Shown here piece by piece: positions 48,342 through 56,850 of a stretch of 64,000 nt of DNA (position 1 is its first letter; each line of letters begins with the position of its first letter). Both the position numbers and the translations under genes were made by a program. The notes beneath the pieces were generated by a model. It ran no database searches. It was not told the DNA's origin and saw nothing but the letters and a program-made list of their open reading frames with translations. This stretch comes from Actinomycetospora cinnamomea (GTDB lineage: Bacteria > Actinomycetota > Actinomycetes > Mycobacteriales > Pseudonocardiaceae), in contig NZ_QEKW01000007.1 in assembly GCF_003096675.1 (NCBI RefSeq), positions 1 to 64,000 of the forward strand, written 5' to 3'.

Positions 48342-49366
48342 TCCCCGCCCCCCGGCCGGCCGATCTCGATCATGCGCTGCACGGCGCCCCGGGCCCGCGC
48401 GGCCGTGTCGGGGTCGACGTGGACCTCGTCACGGCCCTCGACCAGCGCCCGGGTCAGCGCACCCGGGGTGATCATCTTCATGTAGCCGCAGGCCGCGCGG
48501 TCGTTGACCGGGCGGAAGTCGACCTCGGGGTTGGCGCGGCGCAGCTGGTGGAGCATGCCGACCTCGGTGGCCACGAGCACGCTGGCCTTCGTGGTGTTCT
48601 TGGCCGCGTCGAGCATCCCGCCGGTGGACAGGATGTGGACCTGCTCGGCGGGGACCGCACCCGCACCGGCGAGGTAGAGCGCGCTGGTGGCGCAGCCGCA
48701 CTCGGGGTGGACGAAGAGGTCGGCGTCGGGGTCGGCCTGGGCCTTGGCCGTCAGCGTGGCGCCGTTGATGCCGGCGTGGACGTGGCACTCACCGGCCCAG
48801 ATGTGGAGGTTCGCGCGCCCGGTGATCCGCTGGACGTGGGCGCCGAGGAACTGGTCGGGCAGGAAGAGGACCTCGCGGTCGGCGGGGATGCTGTCGACGA
48901 CCTCGACGGCGTTGGACGACGTGCAGCAGACGTCGGTCTCGGCCTTCACCGCGGCGGTGGTGTTGACGTAGCTGACGACCACCGGCGCGGGGTGCCCAGA
49001 AGCGGTGAACTCGGCCTTCCAGGCGCGCAGCTCGTCGGCGGTGATCGAGTCGGCGAGGCTGCACCCGGCCAGGGCGTCGGGGATGAGCACCGTCTTCTCC
49101 GGCGCCAGGATCTTCGCGGTCTCGGCCATGAAGTGGACGCCGCAGAAGACGATCGTGGACGCGTCGCTCGCGGCGGCGATGCGGGAGAGCGCGAGCGAGT
49201 CGCCGGTGTGATCGGCGACGTCCTGGATCTCGGGGCGCTGGTAGTTGTGCGCGAGCACCACGGCGTCGCGCTCCCGCGCGAGCCGGCGGACCTCCTCGGC
49301 CCACCCCGGTCCGGCGGTCAGCGGCGCGACGAGTTCGCCGGCGATCTCTGCGTTGGCGACGGTCAT
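48338..49366 (-). CDS. nadA: Quinolinate synthase A
   Basis: [4Fe-4S] enzyme that condenses iminoaspartate with dihydroxyacetone phosphate to quinolinate. The 342-residue protein has [22 protein letters not shown] near the N-terminus and Cys-containing motifs [33 protein letters not shown] and [10 protein letters not shown] that supply the cluster ligands. The ATG at 49366 has GGAGGAGA upstream. It leads nadABC and is preceded by an operator-like palindrome and a divergent NrtR gene. Confidence 0.96.
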   Translation of the reverse strand: MTVANAEIAGELVAPLTAGPGWAEEVRRLARERDAVVLAHNYQRPEIQDVADHTGDSLALSRIAAASDASTIVFCGVHFMAETAKILAPEKTVLIPDALAGCSLADSITADELRAWKAEFTASGHPAPVVVSYVNTTAAVKAETDVCCTSSNAVEVVDSIPADREVLFLPDQFLGAHVQRITGRANLHIWAGECHVHAGINGATLTAKAQADPDADLFVHPECGCATSALYLAGAGAVPAEQVHILSTGGMLDAAKNTTKASVLVATEVGMLHQLRRANPEVDFRPVNDRAACGYMKMITPGALTRALVEGRDEVHVDPDTAARARGAVQRMIEIGRPGGGE

Positions 49367-49423
49367 CGCCGTCTCCTCCCCCGGGTCCCGCGTCCTCGTC
49401 GGCGCGGCCCGGCCCCTCGACTG

Positions 49424-49459
49424 GTTTTCGCCTCGTGGTCGAAAACGTGCCCGACGGTA
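49424..49459 (-). promoter_or_regulatory. nadABC promoter with NrtR-type operator candidate
   Basis: Reading toward nadA, TACCGT (49454-49459) is a -10 box. Just downstream of it, arms GTTTTCG and CGAAAAC (49424-49446) form a 7-bp perfect inverted repeat with a 9-base spacer. It is unusually AT-rich for this genome and lies at about +1 to +23, so a bound repressor would block transcription. The neighbouring nrtR-like gene is the likely source of the repressor. Confidence 0.6.
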
Positions 49460-49521
49460 CCTCCCACCCCCGCCCTCGCGCCAGCACCCGTCACGCGCCG
49501 TGGCGAGCGCCACCGTGCCTC

Positions 49522-49578
49522 GTGTCAGCCGTGGGCCCCTACGGACACTGGGTGTCTGCGGTGGCCCACCGCTGACAC
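49522..49578. repeat. Intergenic palindromic repeat, family A copy 2
   Basis: Outer arms GTGTCAGCCGTGGGCC (49522-49537) and GGCCCACCGCTGACAC (49563-49578) pair at 15 of 16 positions. The 38-base part at 49541-49578 matches 3395-3432 with three differences. The loop contains a smaller GGACACTGGGTGTC repeat. It lies between nadA and nrtR, immediately upstream of the nrtR -10. Confidence 0.7.
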
Positions 49579-49582
49579 CACC

Positions 49583-49588
49583 TACGAT
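49583..49588 (+). promoter_or_regulatory. -10 box of leaderless nrtR
   Basis: TACGAT ends eight bases before the GTG start at 49597, so the transcript should begin at the start codon. Confidence 0.5.
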
Positions 49589-49596
49589 CACGCTCC

Positions 49597-50316
49597 GTGG
49601 AGAGCGTCGGCACGCAGGGGTCCGCGGCGGGCGAGCCGGGGACGTACGCGCACGACGTGCTGGCCGTGGTCCTGCGCATCACCGGGGTCGTACCGAGCGT
49701 GTTGCTCTGGCAGCGGGCGCGGGAGCCGCACGCCGGGCGCTGGTCGCTGCCCGGCGGTCGGTTGGGCGCCGACGAGGACGTCGAGGCCTCGGTCCGCCGG
49801 CATCTCGCGGAGAAGGTCGACCTCGCCGAGGTCGCGCACGTCGAGCAGCTCGGCGTGTACTCCGACCCCCACCGCGGGCCGGCGCCCCGACGGGTCGCGA
49901 CGGCGTTCCTCGGCCTCGTGCCCACCGACGCCGACCCCGCCGTCCCCGGCGACACCGCCTGGCACCGCGTCGACGCGCTGCCCACCACCGCCTTCGACCA
50001 CGGCGCCATCACCCGCGACGGCGTCGACCGCCTGCGCGCGAAGCTCTCCTACACCAACATCGGCTTCGCGCTCGCCCCCGCCGAGTTCACGGTCTCCGAA
50101 CTGCGCGACCTCTACGCCGCCGCCCTCGGCCACCGCGTCTCGGCCACCAACCTCCAGCGCGTCCTCACCCGCCGCGGCGTCCTCGTCCCCACCGGCGAGA
50201 CCGCCGCGCCCGGTCCCGCGGGTGGGCGCCCCGCGGCGGTCTTCCGCTTCTCCGAGCACGTCCTGCGCGTCACCGACCCGTTCGCGGCCCTGCGACCGCC
50301 CGGCGAGCCGGGGTAG
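49597..50316 (+). CDS. NrtR-type Nudix transcriptional regulator of NAD synthesis
   Basis: A 239-residue protein with an N-terminal Nudix-like domain ([18 protein letters not shown], then [18 protein letters not shown]) and a C-terminal winged helix ([38 protein letters not shown]). This is the layout of NrtR, which binds ADP-ribose and represses NAD genes. The Nudix box lacks the full GX5EX7REUXEEXGU pattern, consistent with a non-catalytic sensor. It is divergent from nadABC; an orthologue lies beside nadABC in mycobacteria (Rv1593c region). Start: GTG at 49597, leaderless. Confidence 0.9.
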   Translation: MESVGTQGSAAGEPGTYAHDVLAVVLRITGVVPSVLLWQRAREPHAGRWSLPGGRLGADEDVEASVRRHLAEKVDLAEVAHVEQLGVYSDPHRGPAPRRVATAFLGLVPTDADPAVPGDTAWHRVDALPTTAFDHGAITRDGVDRLRAKLSYTNIGFALAPAEFTVSELRDLYAAALGHRVSATNLQRVLTRRGVLVPTGETAAPGPAGGRPAAVFRFSEHVLRVTDPFAALRPPGEPG

Positions 50317-50367
50317 ACGCCCGCGACGCGCGTCCCGCGCCACCCGGCGGGGTGGCCCCAGTGGTCG

Positions 50368-50373
50368 TAGCGT
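50368..50373 (+). promoter_or_regulatory. -10 box of leaderless Lon-domain gene
   Basis: TAGCGT ends six bases before the GTG start at 50380. Confidence 0.5.
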
Positions 50374-50379
50374 GGTGCC

Positions 50380-51081
50380 GTGGTCGAGACGCTGCCGCTG
50401 TTCCCTCTGGGGACCGTCCTGCTGCCCGGCGCCTCACTGCCACTGCACATCTTCGAGCCCCGCTACCGCCAGCTCACGATCGACCTCGTCACCGGCACGA
50501 TCCCCGGCAAGCAATTCGGTGTGGTCGCCGTCCGCGAGGGCTGGAGTCCCGACGACGGTCGCGAGGGCCTGCACGACGTCGGCTGCACGGCGAGCCTGCG
50601 CGAGGTGCGGCGCCTGCCCGACGGCCGCTTCGACATCCAGACCACGGGTGACCGCCGCTTCCGGCTGCTCGAGGTCGACGACGGCACCGCCCCCTATCTG
50701 GTGGCGAACGTCGAGTGGCTGCCCGACGACGAGGGCGACACCGAGCACGACCTCGCCCCGCTGGCCATGGCCGCCCGGGCCGCCCACCGCCGCTACTGCG
50801 CCACCGCGTGGCGCCAGCAGGGCGGCGGCGACGGCGAGCTGCCCACCGAGCTGGGGACCGAGGCCGCGCCCGACGTCACCGAGGCCGAGCTCGCCCACAT
50901 CCTCGCCGGCGACTGCCTGCTGCCGCTCTCCGACCGCCAGGAGCTGCTCGAGCAGACCTGCCCGATGGAACGGCTGCACCTCATCCGACGCTCGATGACC
51001 CGGGAGGCGATCCTTCTCGGCGAGCTCCGGGCGGTGTGGGCCCCGACGGCCAAGTTCGCCGTCGAGCACAGCCCGAACTAG
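50380..51081 (+). CDS. Lon N-terminal substrate-binding domain protein
   Basis: A 233-residue protein made of a single Lon substrate-binding (LAN) domain: ETLPLFPLGTVLLPGASLPLHIFEPRYRQL at the N-terminus (first 20 residues diagnostic) and ETTGDRRFRLLEV-like core. It lacks the AAA and protease parts of Lon, as in the YcaM/LonB-like stand-alone proteins common in actinobacteria. Its TAG stop overlaps that of dapE (convergent, CTAG shared). Function unclear. Confidence 0.88.
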   Translation: MVETLPLFPLGTVLLPGASLPLHIFEPRYRQLTIDLVTGTIPGKQFGVVAVREGWSPDDGREGLHDVGCTASLREVRRLPDGRFDIQTTGDRRFRLLEVDDGTAPYLVANVEWLPDDEGDTEHDLAPLAMAARAAHRRYCATAWRQQGGGDGELPTELGTEAAPDVTEAELAHILAGDCLLPLSDRQELLEQTCPMERLHLIRRSMTREAILLGELRAVWAPTAKFAVEHSPN

Positions 51082-52151
51082 GTGAGCTCCGCCAGGACCC
51101 GCCGGTAGGCCTCGGTCGCCGGCGCGATGAGGCCCGCCGGCGCGGTCTCGTCGGTGACGTGGGCCTGCTCCGGCTCGCCCGGGCCGTACACGACCACGTC
51201 GGCGCCGCCGAGCGCCGAGGCCAGCACGCTCGCGTCGGTGAAGTACGTGGCGTAGCGCCCCGGTCCACTCCCGCTGCCGCCCCGGAGCAGCTCCACGGTG
51301 CGCGCCGCCCGTGCCGGGTCGGTGTCGATCAGCGGCAGCTCGACGAGGCGCTCGGTCTCGACCGGGCAGCCGGCGAGCCCGACGACCGTGGCCTCCGCCG
51401 CGTCGGCCGTGTCGCCGGGCACGAGGCGCAGGTCGACGGTGAGCGCGGCGTGGTCCGGGACGACGTTGGGCTGGACGCCCGCCCGCATCATCCCGACGTT
51501 CGCGGTGGTCGCCCCGTGCGTGGGGCTGGTGGGCCACGCGTCGTGCTCGTGGATCCGCACCGCCGCGCGGGCGAGGTCGACCAGCGCGTTGTGGCCGAGG
51601 TCGGGCCGAGAGCCGTGGGCCGGGACGCCCGTGGCCCGCAGCACCAGCCACAGCACGCCCTTGTGCCCGAGCACGACGTGGTTGGCCGTCGGCTCGGCGA
51701 CGAGCAGCGTCCCGGACGGCGCCAGCGCGTCGCCCGGGAGCTCCCGGGCGCCCTCGCAGCCGGTCTCCTCGCCGAAGGTGAGCACGACCTGCACGCCGCT
51801 GCCGCCGGCGCGGACGTGCGCGGCGGCCGCGACCACCGCCGCGGCGACGCCGGCCTTCATGTCGCTGCTCCCCCGGCCCCGCAGCCGCCCGTCCACGACG
51901 TCGCCCGCGAGCGGGTCGAACGACCACACCGACTCCTCGGCGGGGACGGTGTCCAGGTGCCCGGTGAGCGTCACCGGGGTCTGCGTGCCGCGTCGGGCGA
52001 CGACGTTGGCGCGGCCGGACCGCGTCTCGTGCACGGTCACGTCCAGGCCGGCGTCCTCGAGGCGCTCGGCGAGCAGCGCGGCGGCCGCGCTCTCCCCGCC
52101 GCCGCGGGTGTCGAGACGCACCAGCTCACACGCCAGGTCGACGGGGTCCAC
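51078..52151 (-). CDS. dapE: Succinyl-diaminopimelate desuccinylase-like M20 peptidase
   Basis: M20 family metallohydrolase of the DapE/ArgE group, 357 residues. TGHLDTVP holds the first His/Asp ligands, RGSSDMKAG the bridging Asp, TFGEETGCEG the catalytic Glu pair, and the dimerisation domain lies around 170-280. The actinobacterial DapE arrangement (lysine/diaminopimelate synthesis) fits best, but ArgE-like deacetylases cannot be excluded. The GTG start has GGGAGG upstream. It precedes no other dap gene. It is convergent with the Lon-domain gene and shares a CTAG stop. Confidence 0.86.
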   Translation of the reverse strand: MDPVDLACELVRLDTRGGGESAAAALLAERLEDAGLDVTVHETRSGRANVVARRGTQTPVTLTGHLDTVPAEESVWSFDPLAGDVVDGRLRGRGSSDMKAGVAAAVVAAAAHVRAGGSGVQVVLTFGEETGCEGARELPGDALAPSGTLLVAEPTANHVVLGHKGVLWLVLRATGVPAHGSRPDLGHNALVDLARAAVRIHEHDAWPTSPTHGATTANVGMMRAGVQPNVVPDHAALTVDLRLVPGDTADAAEATVVGLAGCPVETERLVELPLIDTDPARAARTVELLRGGSGSGPGRYATYFTDASVLASALGGADVVVYGPGEPEQAHVTDETAPAGLIAPATEAYRRVLAELT

Positions 52152-52184
52152 GGTGCCTCCCGGGGTCGGTGGTGGAGGGCACGG

Positions 52185-52793
52185 TCACGACGCCGCGGGG
52201 TCGCGACCCATCTCCTCGTGCCCGTCGATGATGGCGGCCAGGACGTAGGTGAGCGCGGCCGCGAGCCCGGCGACCAGCGCGAGCCACCACGGGCCCGGCG
52301 ACGGCGGCACGCTCGTGAGCACCGCGGGCACCGGCCCGCCCGGGGCTCCCGCCCGGTCCAGCGCCGCCGGGTCGACGAGCACCGGGATCGGTGACGCCGC
52401 CCAGGCCAGGAGCCCCCCGATCCGTCCCGCCACCCAGGCCCCGGCCAGCGACCCCACGACGAGGGCGACGAGCAGCACCGGACCGCGGCGATGGCGCCGC
52501 CGCCACGCCACCGCGCCGGCGATGACCCCGAACGCGGCGATCAGCAGGACGTGGATCGCCACGGCGTCGAACGCGTGGTCGGCCTCCCCCGCCGGGACAC
52601 CCGACCCGCCGCCGGGCAGCGCGACGGTGTGCACCACGGGCGCGAGGAACGCCCACAGCGCGCCCAGCGGGAGCCCGACCACCACGAGGATCGCGGCGTA
52701 GCGCAGGCCCGCGGGCAGGTCGGCGCGCAGCTCGTCGCGCGACAGCCGGTGGGCGGGCGGCTCGCCGGGCAGGAAGTCGTCGTCGACGGTCAT
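52185..52793 (-). CDS. Integral membrane protein (DUF2567-like)
   Basis: A 202-residue protein with about four membrane helices: LRYAAILVVVGLPLGALWAF, VAIHVLLIAAFGVIAGAVAW, GPVLLVALVVGSLAGAWVAG and PWWLALVAGLAAALTYVLAA. The N-terminus DDDFLPGEPPAHRLSRDELR is cytoplasmic. It resembles the actinobacterial DUF2567 group; a similar membrane gene sits next to bioB-bsaP in M. tuberculosis (Rv1591). It lies downstream of bsaP and upstream of dapE on the same strand. Function unknown. Confidence 0.75.
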   Translation of the reverse strand: MTVDDDFLPGEPPAHRLSRDELRADLPAGLRYAAILVVVGLPLGALWAFLAPVVHTVALPGGGSGVPAGEADHAFDAVAIHVLLIAAFGVIAGAVAWRRRHRRGPVLLVALVVGSLAGAWVAGRIGGLLAWAASPIPVLVDPAALDRAGAPGGPVPAVLTSVPPSPGPWWLALVAGLAAALTYVLAAIIDGHEEMGRDPAAS

Positions 52794-52831
52794 GGTCGAG
52801 CTCCGCTGCGCCGCGTCTCCCGGACGCTCAT

Positions 52832-53110
52832 TCACGGATGCCCGAACCCGCCGGCGCCCGTCGACTCGCCGTGGCGGCTGCACCGCGCGGTCCAGCCCAT
52901 GGGGTCGACCTGCACGACCATCCGCCGCGCGCACACCGGGCAGTGCCGCGGCGGGTCGACGGTGGCCAGCCGGCGGTCGCACGGCGCGTGGTCGCCCTCG
53001 ACCCGCGCGCGGCCGCACCACGCGCAGAACGGCTCCGACGCGGCGCCGGCTCCGTCGCGCTCCGCGTCGCGGTCGGCCGGGCCCTCCGCCGGCTCCACCG
53101 GCGCGCTCAC
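52832..53110 (-). CDS. bsaP: Biotin synthase auxiliary protein
   Basis: A 92-residue Cys-rich protein with motifs [16 protein letters not shown] and HCPVCARRM followed by a [10 protein letters not shown] segment. This matches the small protein that follows bioB in mycobacteria (Rv1590), named BsaP, which supplies or repairs the auxiliary iron-sulfur cluster of biotin synthase. Its GTG start overlaps the bioB stop by four bases (GTGA), so the two are translationally coupled. Confidence 0.85.
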   Translation of the reverse strand: MSAPVEPAEGPADRDAERDGAGAASEPFCAWCGRARVEGDHAPCDRRLATVDPPRHCPVCARRMVVQVDPMGWTARCSRHGESTGAGGFGHP

Positions 53111-54144
53111 AGCGTGTCGTTCAGGGCCTTGATCGGCATCTTGAGCTCCTCGAGCATGTCGAGGTCCTGCTCGGCCGGGCGCCCGAGGTTGGTCAGGTAG
53201 TTGCCGACGATGATGGCGTTGACCCCACCGAGCATGCCCTGCTCCGCACCGAGGTCCCCGAGGGTCAGCTCCCGGCCGCCGGCGAAGCGCAGCACCGTGC
53301 GCGGCAGCGCCAGACGGAACGCCGCCACCGTCATCAGCGCGTCGGCGCCCTGCGGGACCTCGAGGTGCGCGAAGGGCGTCCCCGGGTTGGGGATGAGGAA
53401 GTTCAGCGGCACCTCGTCGGGCTCGAGCTCGGCGAGCTGCACGGCGAACTCGGCGCGCTGCTCGAGGGTCTCGCCCATGCCCACGATGCCGCCGCAGCAG
53501 ACCTCCATGCCCGCCGCGCGCACCATCTGCAGGGTCTCCCAGCGCTCCTCCCAGGAGTGCGTGGTGACGACCTCGGGGAAGTGCGAGCGCGCGGTCTCGA
53601 GGTTGTGGTTGTAGCGGTGCACGCCCATCGCGGCGAGCTCGTCCACCTGCTCCTGGGTCAGCATCCCCAGCGAGCACGCGACGTTGATGTCGACCTCGGC
53701 GCGGATTGCGGCGATCCCCGCCCGCACCTGCTCCATGAGCTTCGCGTCGGGACCGCGCACCGCGGCGACGATGCAGAACTCCGTCGCCCCCGTCTTGGCG
53801 GTCTGCTTCGCCGCCTCGACCAGCCGGTCCTTGTCCAGCCACGCCGCGCGCACCGGCGAGTCGAACAGCCCGGACTGCGAGCAGAAGTGGCAGTCCTCGG
53901 GGCAGCCGCCGGTCTTGAGCGAGACGATGCCCTCGACCTCGACCTCCGGCCCGCACCAGCGCATCCGCACCTCGTGCGCCAGCGCCAGCGCCTCGCCGAG
54001 CCGCTCGGTCGGCAGCGACAGGACGGCCAGCACCTGCTCCTGCGTGAGGCCCTCCCCCCGCTCGAGCACCTGCTCGCGGGCCACGGCGAGGACGTCCTCC
54101 CCCTGCGTGTCCTCGGTGCTCGCGCCGGTCTCCACGGCCGTCAC
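53107..54144 (-). CDS. bioB: Biotin synthase
   Basis: Radical SAM enzyme that inserts sulfur into dethiobiotin to give biotin. The 345-residue enzyme has the radical SAM cluster motif CPEDCHFC (CxxxCxxC) in [16 protein letters not shown] and the second-cluster region [14 protein letters not shown]. The GTG at 54144 follows GAAGGGAG and starts a short variable segment before homology; a longer frame extends into bioD. It precedes bsaP and follows bioD with a 56-base gap. Confidence 0.96.
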   Translation of the reverse strand: MTAVETGASTEDTQGEDVLAVAREQVLERGEGLTQEQVLAVLSLPTERLGEALALAHEVRMRWCGPEVEVEGIVSLKTGGCPEDCHFCSQSGLFDSPVRAAWLDKDRLVEAAKQTAKTGATEFCIVAAVRGPDAKLMEQVRAGIAAIRAEVDINVACSLGMLTQEQVDELAAMGVHRYNHNLETARSHFPEVVTTHSWEERWETLQMVRAAGMEVCCGGIVGMGETLEQRAEFAVQLAELEPDEVPLNFLIPNPGTPFAHLEVPQGADALMTVAAFRLALPRTVLRFAGGRELTLGDLGAEQGMLGGVNAIIVGNYLTNLGRPAEQDLDMLEELKMPIKALNDTL

Positions 54145-54200
54145 GCCGGGCTCCCTTCGTCGGGTCGCGGGGACGGGGACGTCCCGGGCGGCAGTGTGCC

Positions 54201-54902
54201 TCACGAGGAGGTCTGGGGGGACCACCCACCTCCGAGGACGGGACCGAGGCCACACCGCGCGGCGACGAGGAAGGCGTCGTGATCGACTCCGCCGAGGCCC
54301 GCGGGCAGCACCCCGAGCAGCGGGGCGTCGGTGACGCGCGGCAGGTCGTCGAGGTTGGTCCGCTCGGCGAGGTCCGGGCGCTCCGGGAGGGCGCCGACGA
54401 CGGTGCCGAGCAGCGGCACCCCGCGCCGGGCGAGCGCCTCGGCCGTCAGCGCGGCGCTGTTGAGCACACCGAGCCCGGCGGACGCGACGAGCAGCACCGG
54501 TGCCGCGAGCCCGGAGGCAACGTCGGCGAGGGTCTCGTGGAGATCGTTGAGCCGCACGAGCAGCCCGCCCGCGCCCTCGACGAGCACGAGGTCCGCCGTG
54601 CCCTCGAGCCCGCGGACCGCCTCGACCACCTGGGCGGCCATGACCGGCATCGCCCCCGCCCGGCGGGCGGCCGTCGCCGGCGCCAGCGGCTCGGGGAACC
54701 GGGCGAGCTCCAGCGTGTCCACCGCCCCGGCGAGGCGCACGACCGCGGCGAGGTCGCCGGGCTCGTCCTCGGCGACGCCGGTCTGCGCCGGCTTGAGCAC
54801 CGTGACCCGCTCCCCCGCCGCGCGGGCCAGGGCCGCGACCGCGGCGACGACCACGGTCTTGCCGACGTCGGTGCCGGTGCCGGTGACGATCATGGTCCGC
54901 AT
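54201..54902 (-). CDS. bioD: Dethiobiotin synthetase
   Basis: ATP-dependent carboxylation of diaminopelargonic acid to dethiobiotin, using carbon dioxide. The 233-residue protein begins [18 protein letters not shown], whose GTGTDVGKT is the P-loop; VLKPAQTG and [12 protein letters not shown] are typical. The ATG at 54902 lies six bases after TACCCT, indicating a leaderless mRNA. It precedes bioB on the same strand. Confidence 0.95.
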   Translation of the reverse strand: MRTMIVTGTGTDVGKTVVVAAVAALARAAGERVTVLKPAQTGVAEDEPGDLAAVVRLAGAVDTLELARFPEPLAPATAARRAGAMPVMAAQVVEAVRGLEGTADLVLVEGAGGLLVRLNDLHETLADVASGLAAPVLLVASAGLGVLNSAALTAEALARRGVPLLGTVVGALPERPDLAERTNLDDLPRVTDAPLLGVLPAGLGGVDHDAFLVAARCGLGPVLGGGWSPQTSS

Positions 54903-54908
54903 CCGGCG

Positions 54909-54914
54909 AGGGTA
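54909..54914 (-). promoter_or_regulatory. -10 box of leaderless bioD
   Basis: On the minus strand TACCCT ends six bases before the bioD ATG, so the mRNA likely begins at the start codon. Confidence 0.5.
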
Positions 54915-54929
54915 TCCGCGGCCCCGTGA

Positions 54930-55826
54930 TCAGACGGTGCAGAGGACGCGGACCGCCCGGCGGACGCCGTCCTCGTGGAGCAGGACGTCGCGGCAGAACG
55001 GCCGGACGTGGGCGAGCGGGTCGCCGTCGCGCGCGGCGGTCGTGGCGGACGGCCCGCTCACCTCGGAGAACAGCGTGTGCCCCGGGCGGGCGCGGACCTC
55101 GACGGTGAGCCCGGCGCCGTCGCCGCCGCGGACGACGAGCACCGCGGCCTCGTGCACCGCGAGCACCGCCGCGCGGGCGTCGTCGCCGACCAGGCCGACC
55201 TGCCCGGCGACGTCGGCCACGCAGTGGCGCACCTCGGCCAGGTCGCCCGTGCCCTCGACCCCGATCCGCGCCGCGACGGCGCCCCAGAGCCCGGCCGGCG
55301 TCGGGCTCGCAGTGGCGGGGGCCCGGTAGTCGGGGTTGTCGGTGTGGCCGTCGGCGGTGGACAGATGCGGGTGCGTGCGGCGGGCGACCGCGACGAGGTC
55401 CGGGGGGAGGTCGCTTCGGGCGCAGCAGATCAGCGTCAGGGGCAGGTCACCTAGCACCGCGTTGACGGCGTCCTCGCCGAACCCGCAGTCGGGCGCGGAC
55501 ATCGCGGACGGGTACTGCCCCAGCACCGTCGTCCGCCGGTCGGCGCGGGCCCAGCGGCGCACGGTGGCCAGGAAGCCGGGCGCGGACGGCGGGAGCGCCG
55601 CGGACGGCGGCGGGAACCGGACGCGCTCGGCGTCGGCGCCCAGGGCCTCGCGGAAGCGGCGGGCGGTGCCGCGGTCGACGATCAGCAGGACGTCGTCGCC
55701 GCCGGCCAGCGCCCGCCGGATCGCCGGAGTGGCGCCCGCCACCAGGTCGTCCGGCCCGTCGTGGAGCAGTCCCAGGTGGACGAGACCGGAGGGAGACGCG
55801 GGCAGGGCGGGGGCGTCCACGCTCAC
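54930..55826 (-). CDS. MEDS-domain anti-sigma/ATPase-like sensor
   Basis: A 298-residue protein with an N-terminal MEDS (DcmR-like sensory) domain: [20 protein letters not shown] and [19 protein letters not shown]. The C-terminal part (about 190-298; [30 protein letters not shown]) looks like an RsbW-type HATPase, though its usual G1/G2 boxes are weak here. This is the layout of RsbA-like anti-sigma factors in actinobacteria. Its GTG start overlaps the stop of the MEDS/STAS gene by four bases, so the pair is co-translated. Partner sigma factor not in the window. Confidence 0.8.
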   Translation of the reverse strand: MSVDAPALPASPSGLVHLGLLHDGPDDLVAGATPAIRRALAGGDDVLLIVDRGTARRFREALGADAERVRFPPPSAALPPSAPGFLATVRRWARADRRTTVLGQYPSAMSAPDCGFGEDAVNAVLGDLPLTLICCARSDLPPDLVAVARRTHPHLSTADGHTDNPDYRAPATASPTPAGLWGAVAARIGVEGTGDLAEVRHCVADVAGQVGLVGDDARAAVLAVHEAAVLVVRGGDGAGLTVEVRARPGHTLFSEVSGPSATTAARDGDPLAHVRPFCRDVLLHEDGVRRAVRVLCTV

Positions 55827-56701
55827 GGCGCGTCCCCGCCCTCGCGCACCGACGCCGGCCGCCCGACGGCGTCGAACAGTCGCCGCAGGAACCGGGGTCC
55901 GCCGTGCAGCACGACGTGCTGGTCCTCCGGCGCGGAGCGGGCCGCGAGCATGAGGATCTGCGCGCAGGCCACGTCCATGAAGTCGACCTCGGAGAGGTCC
56001 AGGTGGAGATCCGGGCCGTCGCCGCTCCCGCGGGCCGCCCGCAGCGCACCGTGCACCGCCGCCCCGAAGCGCCGGGCGACGTGGGCGTCGAGGTCGCCCC
56101 GCGGCCGCCACCAGCAGACGTCCCCGACCGCCGACCACGCCCCGTCCAGCACGGCGCGGTGATGGACCGCGACGGTCTCCCACACCGCGGTCTCGTTCTC
56201 GTCGGGCACCGTGAGCTGGCAGAGCAACCGGACCGGCCATCGCTGGGTGAAGGCGTCGAAGCCGGACTCCCAGGCGGCGTACTCGCCGACCAGGTCGGCG
56301 CCGTCGGCCATCGGGAGGGCCGGGCTCTCCTGCGTCATGGCCACCGTGGGCCACTGGCCGTCGAGGGCCCGCTCGATCTCCTCGCGGTACAGGCCGAGCA
56401 CCCCGTCGGCGGTGATCCCGCAGCGCTCGACGACGGCCGGGAAGTCGAGGAACTCGAGTTGCCCGCTGGCCAGCGCCTCGCGGGCCCCGCGGGCCCCGGC
56501 CGGGCCGGCGATCCAGTGCTGATCGGGGCGGCGGCCGTCCGGGAGCCAGCCCTTGTAGTAGACCTTCGACCCGCGGGCGAGCTCCCGCTCGACCCAGGAC
56601 GCGGTGCCCCGCCGGCCCTGGTCGACGGCGTCGGCGACGAGCAGGGTGTGGGCCGACGTCGCCGATGCGGGATCCGGGCGCGCGTGCAGCAGCGGTGTCA
56701 C
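55823..56701 (-). CDS. MEDS-STAS anti-sigma antagonist-like protein
   Basis: A 292-residue two-domain protein. The N-terminus has the MEDS pattern (AHTLLVADAVDQGRRGTASWVERELARG), and the C-terminus is a STAS domain (DLHLDLSEVDFMDVACAQIL), in which the usual phosphorylated Ser position reads Asp-Val rather than Ser. The GTG at 56701 follows GGGAGGAAGC; TACTCT further upstream is a plausible -10. With the downstream ATPase-like gene it forms a partner-switching unit sitting in the biotin region. Confidence 0.8.
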   Translation of the reverse strand: MTPLLHARPDPASATSAHTLLVADAVDQGRRGTASWVERELARGSKVYYKGWLPDGRRPDQHWIAGPAGARGAREALASGQLEFLDFPAVVERCGITADGVLGLYREEIERALDGQWPTVAMTQESPALPMADGADLVGEYAAWESGFDAFTQRWPVRLLCQLTVPDENETAVWETVAVHHRAVLDGAWSAVGDVCWWRPRGDLDAHVARRFGAAVHGALRAARGSGDGPDLHLDLSEVDFMDVACAQILMLAARSAPEDQHVVLHGGPRFLRRLFDAVGRPASVREGGDAP

Positions 56702-56812
56702 GCTTCCTCCCGGGTCGACGTCCGGCCCCACAGAGTACCGCGCCGACACGGTGGGTGACGACTCGCGCGACGCTGGGTAGATCGGCGGCCTCGAGGCTCC
56801 CCCCATCGTGCG

Positions 56813-56844
56813 GGGCTCGGTCTGCCGATCGGCCGACCGAGCCC
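56813..56844 (-). terminator. 9-bp stem hairpin after bioF
   Basis: GGGCTCGGT (56813-56821) and ACCGAGCCC (56836-56844) are perfect inverted repeats enclosing a 14-base loop with its own CCGATCGG palindrome. It lies six bases after the bioF stop codon on the minus strand. No U-tract. Confidence 0.6.
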
Positions 56845-56850
56845 GCCTGT

